Shown piece after piece: positions 8,770 to 19,312 of a stretch of 64,000 nt of DNA. The notes under the pieces were generated by a model. That model was not told the origin of the DNA. It ran no database searches and saw nothing but the letters and a program-made list of their open reading frames with translations. Source of the stretch: CAYWFU01 sp964457585 (GTDB lineage Bacteria > JACRDZ01); NCBI GenBank assembly GCA_964457585.1, contig CAYWFU010000001.1:62001-126000 (forward strand). Direction: 5' to 3'. Each line of letters opens with the position of its first letter. Position 1 is the stretch's first letter. A program made the position numbers and the translations under genes.

Positions 8770-9639
8770 ATGGATAATGAACTAAATATAGCATTAAATC
8801 AGCCAATTGATTTGGTAGTAATTGCAGTAAAAAAAGCAGCAATACGATGTAAAATACTTAAAACAGACAAGCTTATTACATTCCGAAAAACTGCCAGCAT
8901 ATATTCTGAAGTAGAAGGAGAAATATTGACTGTAAACCCGTCAAAAGTCTGGATATTTCGTAAAAATCATTATATAATAGGTAATGTTATTTCTAAAAGA
9001 TTAGATATTCCTGCTTTACAGCTTAAACCGCTTCTTTTAAATAGTATGGGTAAATGGAATCCTGAAGATGAATATTGGGGTGAACCGGATGAACCTATAA
9101 ATCCAAATTATAAACCTATTATTGATTTTGGAATTAGAGAAAGTTTTGAAATGGAACAGATAATTCCTGGTGAAGACATAGAAAATGTGTCTGACCCAAT
9201 AACTGATGCATCTGAATATTACGAACAGGGAGATTATGATAAAGCATATAAAATAATGGAAAATATTTTAATAACAGATTTCCGATGTTTAGATGCACAT
9301 GCTCATCTTGGTAATTGGGATTTTAACCATACAGATAACCCTAATTCAGAAATAATTGATAAAGCAAAAAGACATTATGAGGTAGGTGTTGAAATTGGTG
9401 AACTATCTCTGGGTAAAGAATTTAATGGTGTTTTACCATGGGGGTATATTGACAACAGACCATTTCTTCGTTGCCTTCATGGGTATGGGTTATCTCTATG
9501 GCGGCTTGAGGATAAAGAAAATGCAAAAATAATTTTTGAAAGAATGCTCTGGTTGAATCCTGCTGATAATCAAGGTGTGCGGTTTTTGCTTGATAATATT
9601 GATGCAGGAAGAAGCTGGTATGATTTAAAAGAAGATTAA
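8770..9639 (+). CDS. TPR-like hypothetical protein
   Basis: 289 residues with no signal peptide. The N-terminal 90 residues are beta-rich (ITFRKTASIYSEVEGEIL, then VNPSKVWIFRKNHYIIGNVI) and resemble a small barrel. Residues from about 150 form TPR-like helices (YYEQGDYDKAYKIMENILI; the region after LRCLHGYGLSLWRLEDKENA). I recall similar proteins labelled only as cytoplasmic TPR proteins. Function is unknown. The ribosome site is weak (GAGATAAAAT before ATG). Confidence 0.7.
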   Translation: MDNELNIALNQPIDLVVIAVKKAAIRCKILKTDKLITFRKTASIYSEVEGEILTVNPSKVWIFRKNHYIIGNVISKRLDIPALQLKPLLLNSMGKWNPEDEYWGEPDEPINPNYKPIIDFGIRESFEMEQIIPGEDIENVSDPITDASEYYEQGDYDKAYKIMENILITDFRCLDAHAHLGNWDFNHTDNPNSEIIDKAKRHYEVGVEIGELSLGKEFNGVLPWGYIDNRPFLRCLHGYGLSLWRLEDKENAKIIFERMLWLNPADNQGVRFLLDNIDAGRSWYDLKED

Positions 9640-9778
9640 TTTTTTTATAATATTTAAAAAATTTCTAAAGAATATTGACTTTTACATTATTTCCACCTTA
9701 TAATTCTAACATATTAATAAATTATATATACCCTTATATTTATATAAATTCAACTTAAAATAATAAATGGAGATGTTC

Positions 9779-10045
9779 ATGAAAACAGAAACAATAAATT
9801 TTGATATATCTGAAGATATTCTGGCTTCTTTAAAAAGCGGGATTACTGATTTTGAAAGAGATATAAGGGAAACCGCAGCTATAAAATACTATATAGATAA
9901 AAAGCTTTCATTGGGTAAAGCTGCAAAATTAGCCAATATGAATAGATTGGATTTCATGGATCTGTTGGCTAAAAAAGGGATAACCGTTTTTGATCTAGAT
10001 GAAAGTGCAGCCCAGAGCGAATTGCAGAATATAAGGAAGCTATAA
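9779..10045 (+). CDS. UPF0175-family antitoxin
   Basis: 88 residues from ATG 9779, chosen because GGAG lies 7 nt upstream; an in-frame ATG at 9767 precedes that site. It has the family pattern of an N-terminal strand, then KYYIDKKLSLGKAAKLANM followed by LDFMDLLAKKGI, an HTH-like segment common to UPF0175 proteins. Its TAA stop overlaps the next ATG (TAATG), the coupling expected of a toxin-antitoxin pair. The predicted role is to neutralise and co-repress the DUF3368 toxin. Confidence 0.85.
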   Translation: MKTETINFDISEDILASLKSGITDFERDIRETAAIKYYIDKKLSLGKAAKLANMNRLDFMDLLAKKGITVFDLDESAAQSELQNIRKL

Positions 10046-10545
10046 TGTCTGGCTCCATCAAAGTTATAATTTCTGATTCAACTCCTTTAATTGCTTTTTC
10101 TAGAATAAATCAATTTGAATTACTTCATACTGTGATAGGTAAAATAATAATTCCAAAAGAAGTAGCAAGAGAAATTTCAGAATATGGCAAAGGGAAAAAT
10201 AAAATTATTAATATTTCAGATTATAATTGGATAGAGATTAAAAATATAACATCCAAAAATGAAATGGAACTGCTCTTACCGTCAATAGATAAAGGTGAAG
10301 CAGAAGTAATTATACTTGCATTAGAAAATAAAGCAGATTTAGTTCTAATGGATGAATTAAGCGGCAGAAAGATAGCCGAGTCTTTTAACCTTAATATTCT
10401 GGGATCTGTTGGTGTTTTACTAAAAGCAAAAGAAAAAGGATTAATTAAAGCTGTAAAACCATTATTGGATGAAATGATAGAAAAAGGTATTAGATATAGC
10501 CAAAGATTTTATACTCATTTACTCAAACAAATAGGGGAAATATAA
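10045..10545 (+). CDS. DUF3368 PIN-like toxin
   Basis: 166 residues with the PIN-type acidic pattern: SDSTPLIAFSRINQFELL at the N-terminus (first Asp), DKGEAEVIILALE (Glu and neighbouring acid) and VLMDELSGRKIAESF (third acid). These are the metal-binding positions expected of a PIN ribonuclease. It is translationally coupled to the UPF0175 antitoxin. The family is linked to type II toxin-antitoxin pairs, and RNase activity is inferred from the fold. Confidence 0.85.
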   Translation: MSGSIKVIISDSTPLIAFSRINQFELLHTVIGKIIIPKEVAREISEYGKGKNKIINISDYNWIEIKNITSKNEMELLLPSIDKGEAEVIILALENKADLVLMDELSGRKIAESFNLNILGSVGVLLKAKEKGLIKAVKPLLDEMIEKGIRYSQRFYTHLLKQIGEI

Positions 10546-10564
10546 AATAACTTTTTCTCTAAAT

Positions 10565-13500
10565 TTAAATTTTATTTTTTGTTATATCTAATTCTGGGAA
10601 ATCATCTGGTCTATAAAAAGCAAGATTATCAACAAAACCGATTTGCTTCTTTCCACTTTCATTGCTTAAAAATTTATTCCCTTTAAAAATAAAAAACCAT
10701 CCGTTATTAGGAAAAATATATAATTTTTTTTCAATATCTTGAGGATTCCTATTAAAATCAAAATAAAATAGACTATTATTATTATCAGAAACAAGATATT
10801 TAGAATCAAGACTGAATGTTCCGAAATTTATTATTGAGGTTTCATGGTTTTTATGCAATAGGTTACCGTTATCAGTATCCCATATTCTTATTGTACTATC
10901 TCTATTTCTAGCAGCAATATATTTAGAACTGTGACTGCTAAATGCAAGTGAACTTACATGATCCTCATGACCTTTAAGAACATGTAATAAATTGCCTTTC
11001 TCAGCATCCCATATCCTTATTGTTTTATCATCACTACCAGAAGCAATAAGTTTAGAATCATGGCTAAGTGCAAGCGAATTTACATAATCCTCATGACCTT
11101 TAAGAACATGTAATAAATTGCCTTTCTCAGCATCCCATATCCTTATTGTTTTATCATCACTACCAGAGNNNNNNNNNNNNNNNNNNNNNNNNNNNNNNNN
11201 NNNNNNNNNNNNNNNNNNNNNNNNNNNNNNNNNNNNNNNNNNNNNNNNNNNNNNNNNNNNNNNNNNNNCTTCCAGAGGCAATAAGTTTAGAATCATGACT
11301 AAATGCTATGGAATTTACAGAATCTTCATGACCTTTAAGAACATGTAATAAATTGCCTTTTACAGCATCCCATATTCTTATTGTTTTATCATCACTTCCA
11401 GAGGCAATAAGTTTAGAATCATGACTAAATGCTATGGAATTTACAGAATCTTCATGACCTTTAAGAACATGTAATAAATTGCCTTTCTCAGCATCCCATA
11501 TCCTTATTGTTTTATCATCACTACCAGAGGCAATAATCCTGGAATTATGGCTGAATACTACGGAATATACATAAGCTTCATGACCTTTAAAAATATGCAA
11601 TAAATTGCCTTTTACAGTATCCCATATTCTTATTGTTTTATCATCACTACCAGAAGCAATAAGTTTGGAATCGTGACTAAATGCTATAGAATTTATTGAA
11701 TATTCATGTCCTTTAAGAATATGTAATAAATTACCTTTTTCTGTATCACATATCCTTATTGTAATATCTCTATTTCCAGAAGCAATAAGTTTGGAATCAT
11801 GACTGAATATTACTGAATTTACAGAAGCTTTATGTCCTATAATAACATGCAATAAATTACCTTTTTCAGCATCCCATATCCTTATTGTTTTATCATCACT
11901 ACCAGAAGCAATAAGTTTAGAATCATAAGTAAATGCTACGGAATTCACAGACCCTTTATGCCCCGATTGAGGTGTAGTTTCAAATTCAGAAAAAATAGGT
12001 TGTTTCCCTCCAACTCCAAAAATATTTTTAGCTTTTACTAATTCCTTTTCATCAACTTTTGTATAAGCTAATCCGCAAGCAAACAAATCAGAATTATTTA
12101 AATCCACTCTTTCCATATCCGAATAAGCTAAAATTGAAAAGCTTAAATCAGTATTATTTAAAGAGCATGAATTTATATTTGCATTTCTAATAGATGTATG
12201 ATGAGCTTTCGCATTACTCAGGTCTGCTTCTTCCATATTAGTATAGTCAAAATTACCAAACGACAAAACCGTATTTTTTAAATTTGCTTTTACTAAAGTA
12301 CTATAAGCAAAATTTGTTTTCTCAAAATTAGCTTTCTCCAAATTTGCTTTTGTTAAATTGATACAACGCAGGTCAAGCCCAAAAATATTTGCTTCTTTTA
12401 AATCAATTCCCTCTGGCAATATTGAAGAGAATTCTCTTTTTAATAAATCTATTTTATCAAAAATAAATTCAGTCCCCATTATTTGTGTTCTAATAAGATA
12501 ATATAAAATAATAAGACTATTTTCAGATATTCCTTTTTTATATGGACTTGCAAGAATTTGTTTTAAAAATTCAATTGCTTTTTCTTCCTGCAAAAGTGGA
12601 ATACAAAAATCTATTACTTCCTGCGACGGCATACTTGAACATAATAATTCTGACTTCTGTTTTTCAATACCTTTTGCAAAACGTCTTGCAAGAAAAAATT
12701 CAAGATATGATTTATGGCTGAATGAGTATTTCCCTTCAGCATCCCGTGTAATAAAACTTGCTGTACGCAACTCTTTTTCTGCAGCAGCGCCAAAATCCGG
12801 AGGCAAAAATCCTATTTCATTTTTATATTTCTCCCTGAACCATTCTGTTAAATCTTTATAGGATATTGATGTTTTTTGTGATTCCGAATTCCAGAGATAA
12901 GCAGAAAGTTCTTCCATTAAAAAAAGTTTAATATCCGGCGGAAGATTGTGTACTTTTTCTTTATCCCATTCAAGCCACGAATTTATATATAAATTATAAA
13001 GGTCTGTTGCCCCAATAACATTATTTTTATCAGCAATTGATTCTAATTTTTCATAATTATCTACAATCATGCTAAGATGAATTGGACGACGTGATAGATC
13101 TTTTAAATCATGGACTTTGCATAAAAGCTCAAATGCTTTATCTGCTTCATTTCCAAGACGTTTTCCAAGATATTGATGAATCTGTTTTTCATTAAATGGC
13201 TGAATATAAATTGTTCTAAATGATGCAGGATTGAAAGAATCACGGAGAACACCTGAGCTTTCAGCTTTTAAGTCAGATAATTCTTCAGTTCTATTTTTAA
13301 AAAAATGCGTTCTGCATGTTATTATAACTTTTGCATTATCTGTTGCCGGTGCTCTTAGCTGTCTTATTAATCCTAAAGTATCACCAACAGGCAGACTTGT
13401 TGCAATTTCATCCAATCCATCAAAAATTAAGAGAATTCTTCCCTTTTTAACTCCATCAAGCAATTCAGGAACATCTATTTCACTAAACCCTCTTTTAATA

Positions 13501-15566
13501 AGGAAAAAACCAAGTATTTGGTTATATGTAAAACTTTGAATATTGCTTTTTATATCTCTTAAATCCATATAAAAAGGAATACGTTTTATTTCACCTTTTT
13601 GTCTTTTTTCAATAAGCTCATGTGTGAAAACTCTTGTTAAAAATGTTTTCCCCATTCCAAATTCGCCAAGCACATAACATATTGGAATATTGCCAGAGGT
13701 TTTATTTTTTATTCTTTCATCCTGCTGCTCCCATTCTAAAAGAAGGTCTAAAGCATTTCTATTTTCAGATTCATCAATTGGGATTATTTCTTGCTCGCCC
13801 CAGTTCTGGATTTGAAAATTAATTCGGTTATAAAGCTCTGTTCTATCTTCAATAGATTCGGGTACTCGTTTAAACATTTTTATGTAAAATAATATTTTGT
13901 TTAAATTATCAAGTGTTATAATTTTAGAAAAAATATATTTATTCCCATAAGACTTTAGATTGGAGAATCTTTTATCATTTATATCTTCTTGCAATAGTCT
14001 TATTTCAGATAAATTTTTAACAACTAAAAAATCAAAATCATCATTAAAAATTTTATTTTGACAAAATTCTAATAAATTATCTTCCCAGATACAAATTTTA
14101 AAATCATCTTTAAGAATTATTTTATGAAAATTATCATTACCAATTTTCGTTTCAATCTTTTCAATAATTAAATTTTCTTTTTCAATTTTTGCAACAGTTT
14201 CCTCAAGCAATGATAATGGGGGAATATCCTGTTTTGACATAAAAGATGTTTTTAAAGAATACCCGCATTTATGGCCAAAATTTTCCAGATTTGTAAATAT
14301 TTTCTCTTTCCAATCATCTTCAGGATGAATTAAATATCCCTGAACACATAAGTAAGTATTAGAGCATGATGATATCCATCTATTTTTAAGAAATAGCAGA
14401 TCATCAGTATTTTCAATTCCTTCAACAATAAAATTTTCAGTATTTCCAGCTATTTCTTTTAATTTTGATATGGCTTTTTCCGGATCATTATTCGATTCTT
14501 CAAATATTTTTTTAGCATATTTATTATCTACTTTAATGCATTTACATAATTTAGTTGCCAGAATATCAACTCTAATTTCAGTTAATAATTTATTTGCATC
14601 ATCTAAACTTAAATACATTGGATGACTTCTTAGTAAATTTTTCAAACTGCTTAAATGCTCTTCTTTTGTATCTTCCATTATTTCAAGCTGAATCCCTCTA
14701 AGTTGAGATTTATTATTTTCCAGGATATTTAAAACATATTTTAATTTATCTTTGTTCAAAAGAGATGTATCAAGATTTATATCAAAAAATAAATCGTTTA
14801 TTTTATCTCCTGCTTCAATTTTAAAAACTATAACAGATAACACAGCAAGAAAAAATAAAATTGCATTGATTTCAGCTTCTCCGACTTTATTCTTTTCGTA
14901 CCATTGCTTTATAGAACCAAAATTTTCTCCACCCGGACCTATAGCTAAAACTTCAAAACCTACAATAGGTGAATTATTTCCATAAGATGGTATTATCTGT
15001 TTTATTGTCTCAAATTTAACTGAAAGATTTTTTAAATAATTTTTTATAGATTCATCGTATTGTTCCCAAATTTTAGGGAAATTATTTAATGCGAAAGTTT
15101 CCACTCTTTCAGGAAAACGCGCAAAAGGCGCAAAAGATCTTGCATCACGTTCAACCCAATTTTTGAGATTATATGGTTTATTATTTGAATCAATTATATT
15201 AATCGGTTGTTTTTCTAACTTATCTTCAAAAGTTTCAATCTGCTCAATAAAAAAATCTTTTTCTTTCATTGGCAGTCTAATATCTTTATCTGGAACAGGT
15301 GATATGCGGCATGCTGGTGTTAATGTTGATAATACATCATTTAGACGCTTTTTAAGCTGACGCAGATTGTTTTCCTTATCATTTTTATCAGGCCAGAAAG
15401 CATCAGCAATAACATTCTGCTTAATGCTATTTTTCCCCTGCATAAGCACGCGAAGCGCAACAAATGCACTTCCTCCTCTTTTAGTTTTTGTTTGTGCTTC
15501 TTCAAGTATTTTTGCAGTTTCTTCGACACTTAACGATCGCCATTGTTCTTTCTTTTTATTACCCAT
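10565..15566 (-). CDS. Giant STAND protein: winged helix - EAL-like - NACHT - pentapeptide - WD40
   Basis: One gene interrupted by an assembly gap at 11169-11268. The start is ATG 15566, with AAAGGGGTG just upstream; a TTG at 15584 precedes that site. Order: a SARP/BTAD-like winged helix (about 1-115, FWPDKNDKENNLRQLKKRLN); an EAL-type phosphodiesterase-like domain (about 195-430) with EVL at Glu205, DINLD, LEIMED, LDD, IKVD, VEGIEN and QGY; an unassigned linker; NACHT (Walker A GEFGMGKT 634-641, Walker B FDGLDE at Asp716); pentapeptide repeats (about 1063-1180); then at least nine 42-residue WD40 units. The EAL arginine (ExLxR) and the loop-6 glycines are missing, so it may bind c-di-GMP rather than cleave it. 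STAND proteins oligomerise on sensing a ligand; this one is probably a cytoplasmic signal or defence switch. Confidence 0.85.
10862..11962 (-). repeat. Tandem 126-bp WD40-encoding repeats
   Basis: Each unit encodes 42 residues of the form GHxxxVNSxAFSHDSKLIAS and a second half SGSDDKTIRIWD. Two neighbouring units right of the gap are nearly identical at DNA level, including silent sites, which indicates recent duplication. Units nearer the two ends are more diverged. This explains the failed assembly. Confidence 0.85.
11169..11268. other. Assembly gap of 100 N inside the WD40 array
   Basis: The flanks end at the same point of the 126-bp repeat unit: the left edge reads CTACCAGAG and the right edge CTTCCAGAG. 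In repeat phase they overlap by 9 bases, so the true gap should be 126n minus 9 bp (117, 243 and so on). All these lengths keep the reading frame, whereas 100 is only a placeholder. Confidence 0.9.
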
Positions 15567-15800
15567 TTCAACACCCCTTTCCAAAATTTTATTTTTTTAT
15601 AATTTAGGTGTTTTTATTTGTAACATGTTATTATATGTAACGCATTACAGATAAATATTAACATATATCTATTAGATGTCAAGTAGAAATAAAAATTTGT
15701 TAAAATTGAAATCATGATAAGGTGAATGTGAAGGTTTTTAATACAAAAATGTTAACCTAATTTAAGGGATAGGAATTTGAAAGTTTAAAAAGTAAAATTA

Positions 15801-15866
15801 GATTCCCGCTAAAATCCTGCGGGAATGCCTATGGCATGTCATCCCCGACATGTTTTATCGGGGATC
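15801..15866. repeat. Inverted pair of a small palindromic repeat
   Basis: Copy A (15801-15829, plus) has the stem ATTCCCGC/GCGGGAAT. Copy B (15838-15866, minus orientation) has the stem ATCCCCGA/TCGGGGAT. Related copies occur at 56528-56622. Copy B supplies the stop codon and last residues of the adjacent hypothetical gene. Confidence 0.7.
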
Positions 15867-16667
15867 TAACTTAAAATTTTCAAAAATTCGTACACCGTAT
15901 TCTCTATCTAAATAAACTTTATAAATTTTATCATATAAATGCATACAATTATTTTCAATATCTTTTTTATCTTGAATTGCAATAATGTTAAGTTTTTGAA
16001 GATATTCTGCGAAAAAACAAACTGCTTGTAAAAACATGAGAGCAGCAATAGGTTTTATTTCAAAAAAATCCTTATAGTATTTAAGAATATAATTTTCCAT
16101 CTCTTTCTCGTCAAACACAAAATTTGTTTTTTGTTTTTTCTTTTTTTCTATTTTTCGTAAAAGATAATCATAGATACTCTTTGAATAATAATGTGCTGTT
16201 ATCCAGCATCTATTTTTATCATTATGCAAATATGCTTTAAAATTCCAGAATATATGATCATAATAATCTTTTAATTTTCCTTGTTCTTTGTAATAACCAA
16301 AATCAGGTGTAGTAATAAACATATTTCTAAGTATTTTTTCCCAATATTTTTTTTCTGTAATAATTTTCATCTCTGAAATCTCGCTGTCTAATTCCTTTAA
16401 ATTATTTACTAATGATTCGATATCTACTTCTGTAAAATCAGGTTTTAAGTAAGGGCTGTATTTGCTGATTAATATAGGTATCACGAATTCATCAGCCCCA
16501 ATTACATTTGAAGAATAGAAAATATATGGATAAATATCTTTTAAAAGTTTAATAATTAAATCTTCGCAATTACAGGCAATTAGCAAATATATTGCCTCAA
16601 ATAAATTGTCGGGGTCATGGTCCGGATATTCATGATAATAAGAAAAAAATAAGGGGATATTGTTCAT
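15855..16667 (-). CDS. Hypothetical protein, aromatic and lysine-rich
   Basis: 270 residues, mostly helical by composition, with no signal peptide or recognised domain. The start has a good ribosome site (AAAGGAG before ATG 16667). It lies 26 nt after a SEC-C gene on the same strand and is probably co-transcribed. The last residues (LDPR) and the stop codon come from a palindromic repeat, so the original C-terminus may have been longer or different. I do not recognise a family. Confidence 0.6.
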   Translation of the reverse strand: MNNIPLFFSYYHEYPDHDPDNLFEAIYLLIACNCEDLIIKLLKDIYPYIFYSSNVIGADEFVIPILISKYSPYLKPDFTEVDIESLVNNLKELDSEISEMKIITEKKYWEKILRNMFITTPDFGYYKEQGKLKDYYDHIFWNFKAYLHNDKNRCWITAHYYSKSIYDYLLRKIEKKKKQKTNFVFDEKEMENYILKYYKDFFEIKPIAALMFLQAVCFFAEYLQKLNIIAIQDKKDIENNCMHLYDKIYKVYLDREYGVRIFENFKLDPR

Positions 16668-16693
16668 TTCTCCTTTGACCAGAGAATAAGAGA

Positions 16694-17041
16694 TTAAATA
16701 GTTGTCATAATATCAATTATATCATGTTTTTCAGCAGAGATTTCCGGTATGTTTTCCTCAAATTTTTTACATGCATATTTTTCTACATTTTTTTCATCTT
16801 CATTATCTTCAGTTTCTTCCGAATAATTATTTAACTCTTCATTCTCTATAACATCTTCAGAATCAATATAAGATTCATTTTCTTCTAGTTCATCACTACT
16901 CTCCGCACTATCTTCAATGTTCTCATTTAATTTATTAAGCGTTTTTAAATATCTTTCTTTTTCATCTTTTTCTAGACAACATTTTTTATATTTTTTCCCG
17001 CTCCCGCAATGACAGGGATCGTTTCTTCCTATTTTTTTCAT
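16694..17041 (-). CDS. Small SEC-C motif protein with acidic tail
   Basis: 115 residues. An N-terminal SEC-C zinc motif (RNDPCHCGSGKKYKKCC) starts at residue 5. The rest is strongly acidic (Glu/Asp-rich, low complexity) and probably disordered. SEC-C motifs occur at the SecA C-terminus, where they bind SecB and ribosomes, and in many stand-alone proteins of unknown function. It sits between dnaB and a hypothetical gene on one strand. A second SEC-C protein occurs at 57320-59743. Confidence 0.8.
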   Translation of the reverse strand: MKKIGRNDPCHCGSGKKYKKCCLEKDEKERYLKTLNKLNENIEDSAESSDELEENESYIDSEDVIENEELNNYSEETEDNEDEKNVEKYACKKFEENIPEISAEKHDIIDIMTTI

Positions 17042-17072
17042 TTTTTAGTTCCTTGATATAATTAATACATAT

Positions 17073-18440
17073 TTAACCTTCTTCGCTTCCTTCGTTTGCC
17101 GAATAAGCTAAATTTTCAAAACGCGTATATTCTTTAATAAAAGCTAATCTCAAGGTAGTAATAGGTCCATTACGCTGTTTACCAATAATAATCTCCGCAA
17201 TGCCCTCATTTTCTTCATTTCTTAGCTCTTCATAATAATCAGCGCGATAAATAAAAGCAACCACATCAGCATCCTGCTCAATTGAACCTGATTCTCTTAA
17301 ATCTGATAACTGAGGTCGATGTTCACTTCTTGCTTCAACAGCACGGCTTAACTGGGATAAAGCAACAACCGGGACATTTAATTCTTTTGCCATAGCTTTA
17401 AGATTTCTTGATATAGCTGATATTTCCTGCTGTCTATTTTCTGTTCGTATATCTCCATGAATAAGCTGAAGATAATCTATAACTATCATGCCAAGTCCAT
17501 GTTCGGCTTTTAATCTGCGGGCTTTAGCTTTCATATTTATAACAGAATTGCTGGCTGAATCATCTATGAAAAGAGGTGATTGCGATAATCTTCCAGCTGC
17601 GATTGTTAATTTTGGCCAGTCAGATTCAGACAAAAATCCAGTTCTTAATTTATGAGCATCCACATGAGATTCCGCGCATAATAATCTCTGCACCAATTGT
17701 TCCTTTGACATTTCAAGACTGAATATTGCAACAGGAACTTTAAAATCTACAGCAGCATTTTGAGCTATTGAAAGACAGAAACTGGTTTTTCCCATTGAAG
17801 GTCTGCCGGCAATAATTATAAGCTCTCCAGGTTGAAAACCGGATGTGGCAATATCCAGATCCTTAAAACCTGTAGGAACACCTGTAATATGTTCTTTCCG
17901 ATGATAAAGATTTTCTATTATTTGAAATGTATCTTTAAGTACAGTACTTATGGAGAAAAAACTCTGTCTGATTTTAAACTGGGCAATATTGAATATAGCA
18001 TGCTCAGCCTGATCTAACAGTGTATCAACTTCTTGTTCATTATCATAACTTGTGGAAACAATTTCAGTAGCAGTTTTTATTAAACTGCGCAAAATAGATT
18101 TTTCTCTGACTATTTTAGCATGATACTCTACATTTGCCGCAGTGCTTATACTCTCAACTAAAGAAACTAAATAGACTGAATCTCCGACATCTTTCAATAA
18201 ATTATTTTTAATTAATTCTTCTCTGAGCGTTACAAGGTCAATAGGTAAATTTTTATCAAATAAGGAAATGATTGCACTGAATATCTGCTGATGAATAGTT
18301 TTATAAAAATCATCTCCCTGTAAAATTTCCATAACTTTAGGGATTGATTCTCTTGACATTATCATCGCACCAAGCACAGCGCTTTCAGCTTCAACATTTT
18401 GCGGCGGTAATTTCTCTACTGTAGATTCTAACCCACCCAT
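17073..18440 (-). CDS. dnaB: Replicative DNA helicase DnaB
   Basis: 455 residues, the usual length. The N-terminal primase-interacting helical domain begins PPQNVEAESAVLGAMI. The C-terminal RecA-like domain has Walker A GRPSMGKTS, Walker B MIVIDYLQL and the conserved LSQLSRAVEAR and LRESGSIEQDAD segments. It is the ring helicase of the replisome. AGGAG lies just upstream of ATG 18440. No intein interrupts it. It follows hisF and precedes the SEC-C gene on the same strand. The 50-bp spacer to hisF contains a degenerate repeat of CAGAAGG. Confidence 0.97.
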   Translation of the reverse strand: MGGLESTVEKLPPQNVEAESAVLGAMIMSRESIPKVMEILQGDDFYKTIHQQIFSAIISLFDKNLPIDLVTLREELIKNNLLKDVGDSVYLVSLVESISTAANVEYHAKIVREKSILRSLIKTATEIVSTSYDNEQEVDTLLDQAEHAIFNIAQFKIRQSFFSISTVLKDTFQIIENLYHRKEHITGVPTGFKDLDIATSGFQPGELIIIAGRPSMGKTSFCLSIAQNAAVDFKVPVAIFSLEMSKEQLVQRLLCAESHVDAHKLRTGFLSESDWPKLTIAAGRLSQSPLFIDDSASNSVINMKAKARRLKAEHGLGMIVIDYLQLIHGDIRTENRQQEISAISRNLKAMAKELNVPVVALSQLSRAVEARSEHRPQLSDLRESGSIEQDADVVAFIYRADYYEELRNEENEGIAEIIIGKQRNGPITTLRLAFIKEYTRFENLAYSANEGSEEG

Positions 18441-18489
18441 ATTTCTTATCTCCTAATTTTTTCAGCCTTCTGTCTTCTGCCTTCTGTAA

Positions 18490-19248
18490 TTAAAGCCGAA
18501 CAGGTATATCTTTTTCTTTTAAATATCTTTTAACATCACAAATTTTATATTCATCATAATGAAAAATAGAAGCGGCAAGTACTGCATCCGCTCCGCCTTC
18601 GGATAAAACCTCATAAAGGTGTAAAGGTGTCCCTGCTCCACCTGAAGCTATTACCGGAACATTTACATTTTGCGATATTGCTAAAGTAAGTTTCACATCA
18701 TATCCTGCTTTAGTCCCATCTCTATCCATACTTGTAAGCAATATTTCACCTGCTCCAAGCTGTACAGCTTTTTTTGCCCATTCAACAGCATCCAATCCTG
18801 TTGGAGTTCTACCCCCATGAGTATACACTTCCCATTTATTTTCAGCAACATTTCTTGCATCAATAGCAACAACAATACACTGACTGCCAAACTTTTCAGC
18901 ACCTTTACTAATTATATCAGAATTATTTACTGCGGCAGTATTAATAGAAACTTTGTCCGCTCCAGCGAGCAGGAGATTTTTAATGTCATCTGTCGTACGG
19001 ATTCCCCCGCCGACAGTAAGCGGCATAAAAATCTGTTCGGCTGTTCTTTCAACCACATCAATAATTGTTTTACGTTTTTCATGAGAAGCAGTGATATCAA
19101 GAAATACAAGCTCATCTGCATTCTCTCTATCATATCTGATTGCGTTTTCAACAGGATCTCCAGCATCGCGCAGATCTACAAAATTTATTCCTTTAACAAC
19201 CCTGCCCTCTTTTACATCGAGGCATGGGATAATGCGTTTTGTAAGCAT
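18490..19248 (-). CDS. hisF: Imidazole glycerol phosphate synthase cyclase subunit
   Basis: 252 residues from ATG 19248 (MLTKRIIPCLDV); an in-frame TTG at 19275 adds nine unlikely residues. It is a TIM barrel with catalytic Asp11 (CLDV) and a second Asp in VVAIDARNV. Phosphate loops are GGGIRT and ASGGAG. It closes the imidazole ring of histidine with ammonia from HisH. It is separated from hisBHA by 2.6 kb and lies on the opposite strand, which is unusual because hisH, hisA and hisF are normally contiguous. Confidence 0.95.
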   Translation of the reverse strand: MLTKRIIPCLDVKEGRVVKGINFVDLRDAGDPVENAIRYDRENADELVFLDITASHEKRKTIIDVVERTAEQIFMPLTVGGGIRTTDDIKNLLLAGADKVSINTAAVNNSDIISKGAEKFGSQCIVVAIDARNVAENKWEVYTHGGRTPTGLDAVEWAKKAVQLGAGEILLTSMDRDGTKAGYDVKLTLAISQNVNVPVIASGGAGTPLHLYEVLSEGGADAVLAASIFHYDEYKICDVKRYLKEKDIPVRL

Positions 19249-19312
19249 AGATTTAATCTTTCTATAATTTAACAAATTCCTTTATTAATGCATTTAATTC
19301 CTGCACTTTAAA

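Noticed and set aside
10862..11962. CRISPR-like array
   Set aside because: The tandem units are 126 bp, directly abutting with no unique spacers, and encode WD40 repeats in one frame.
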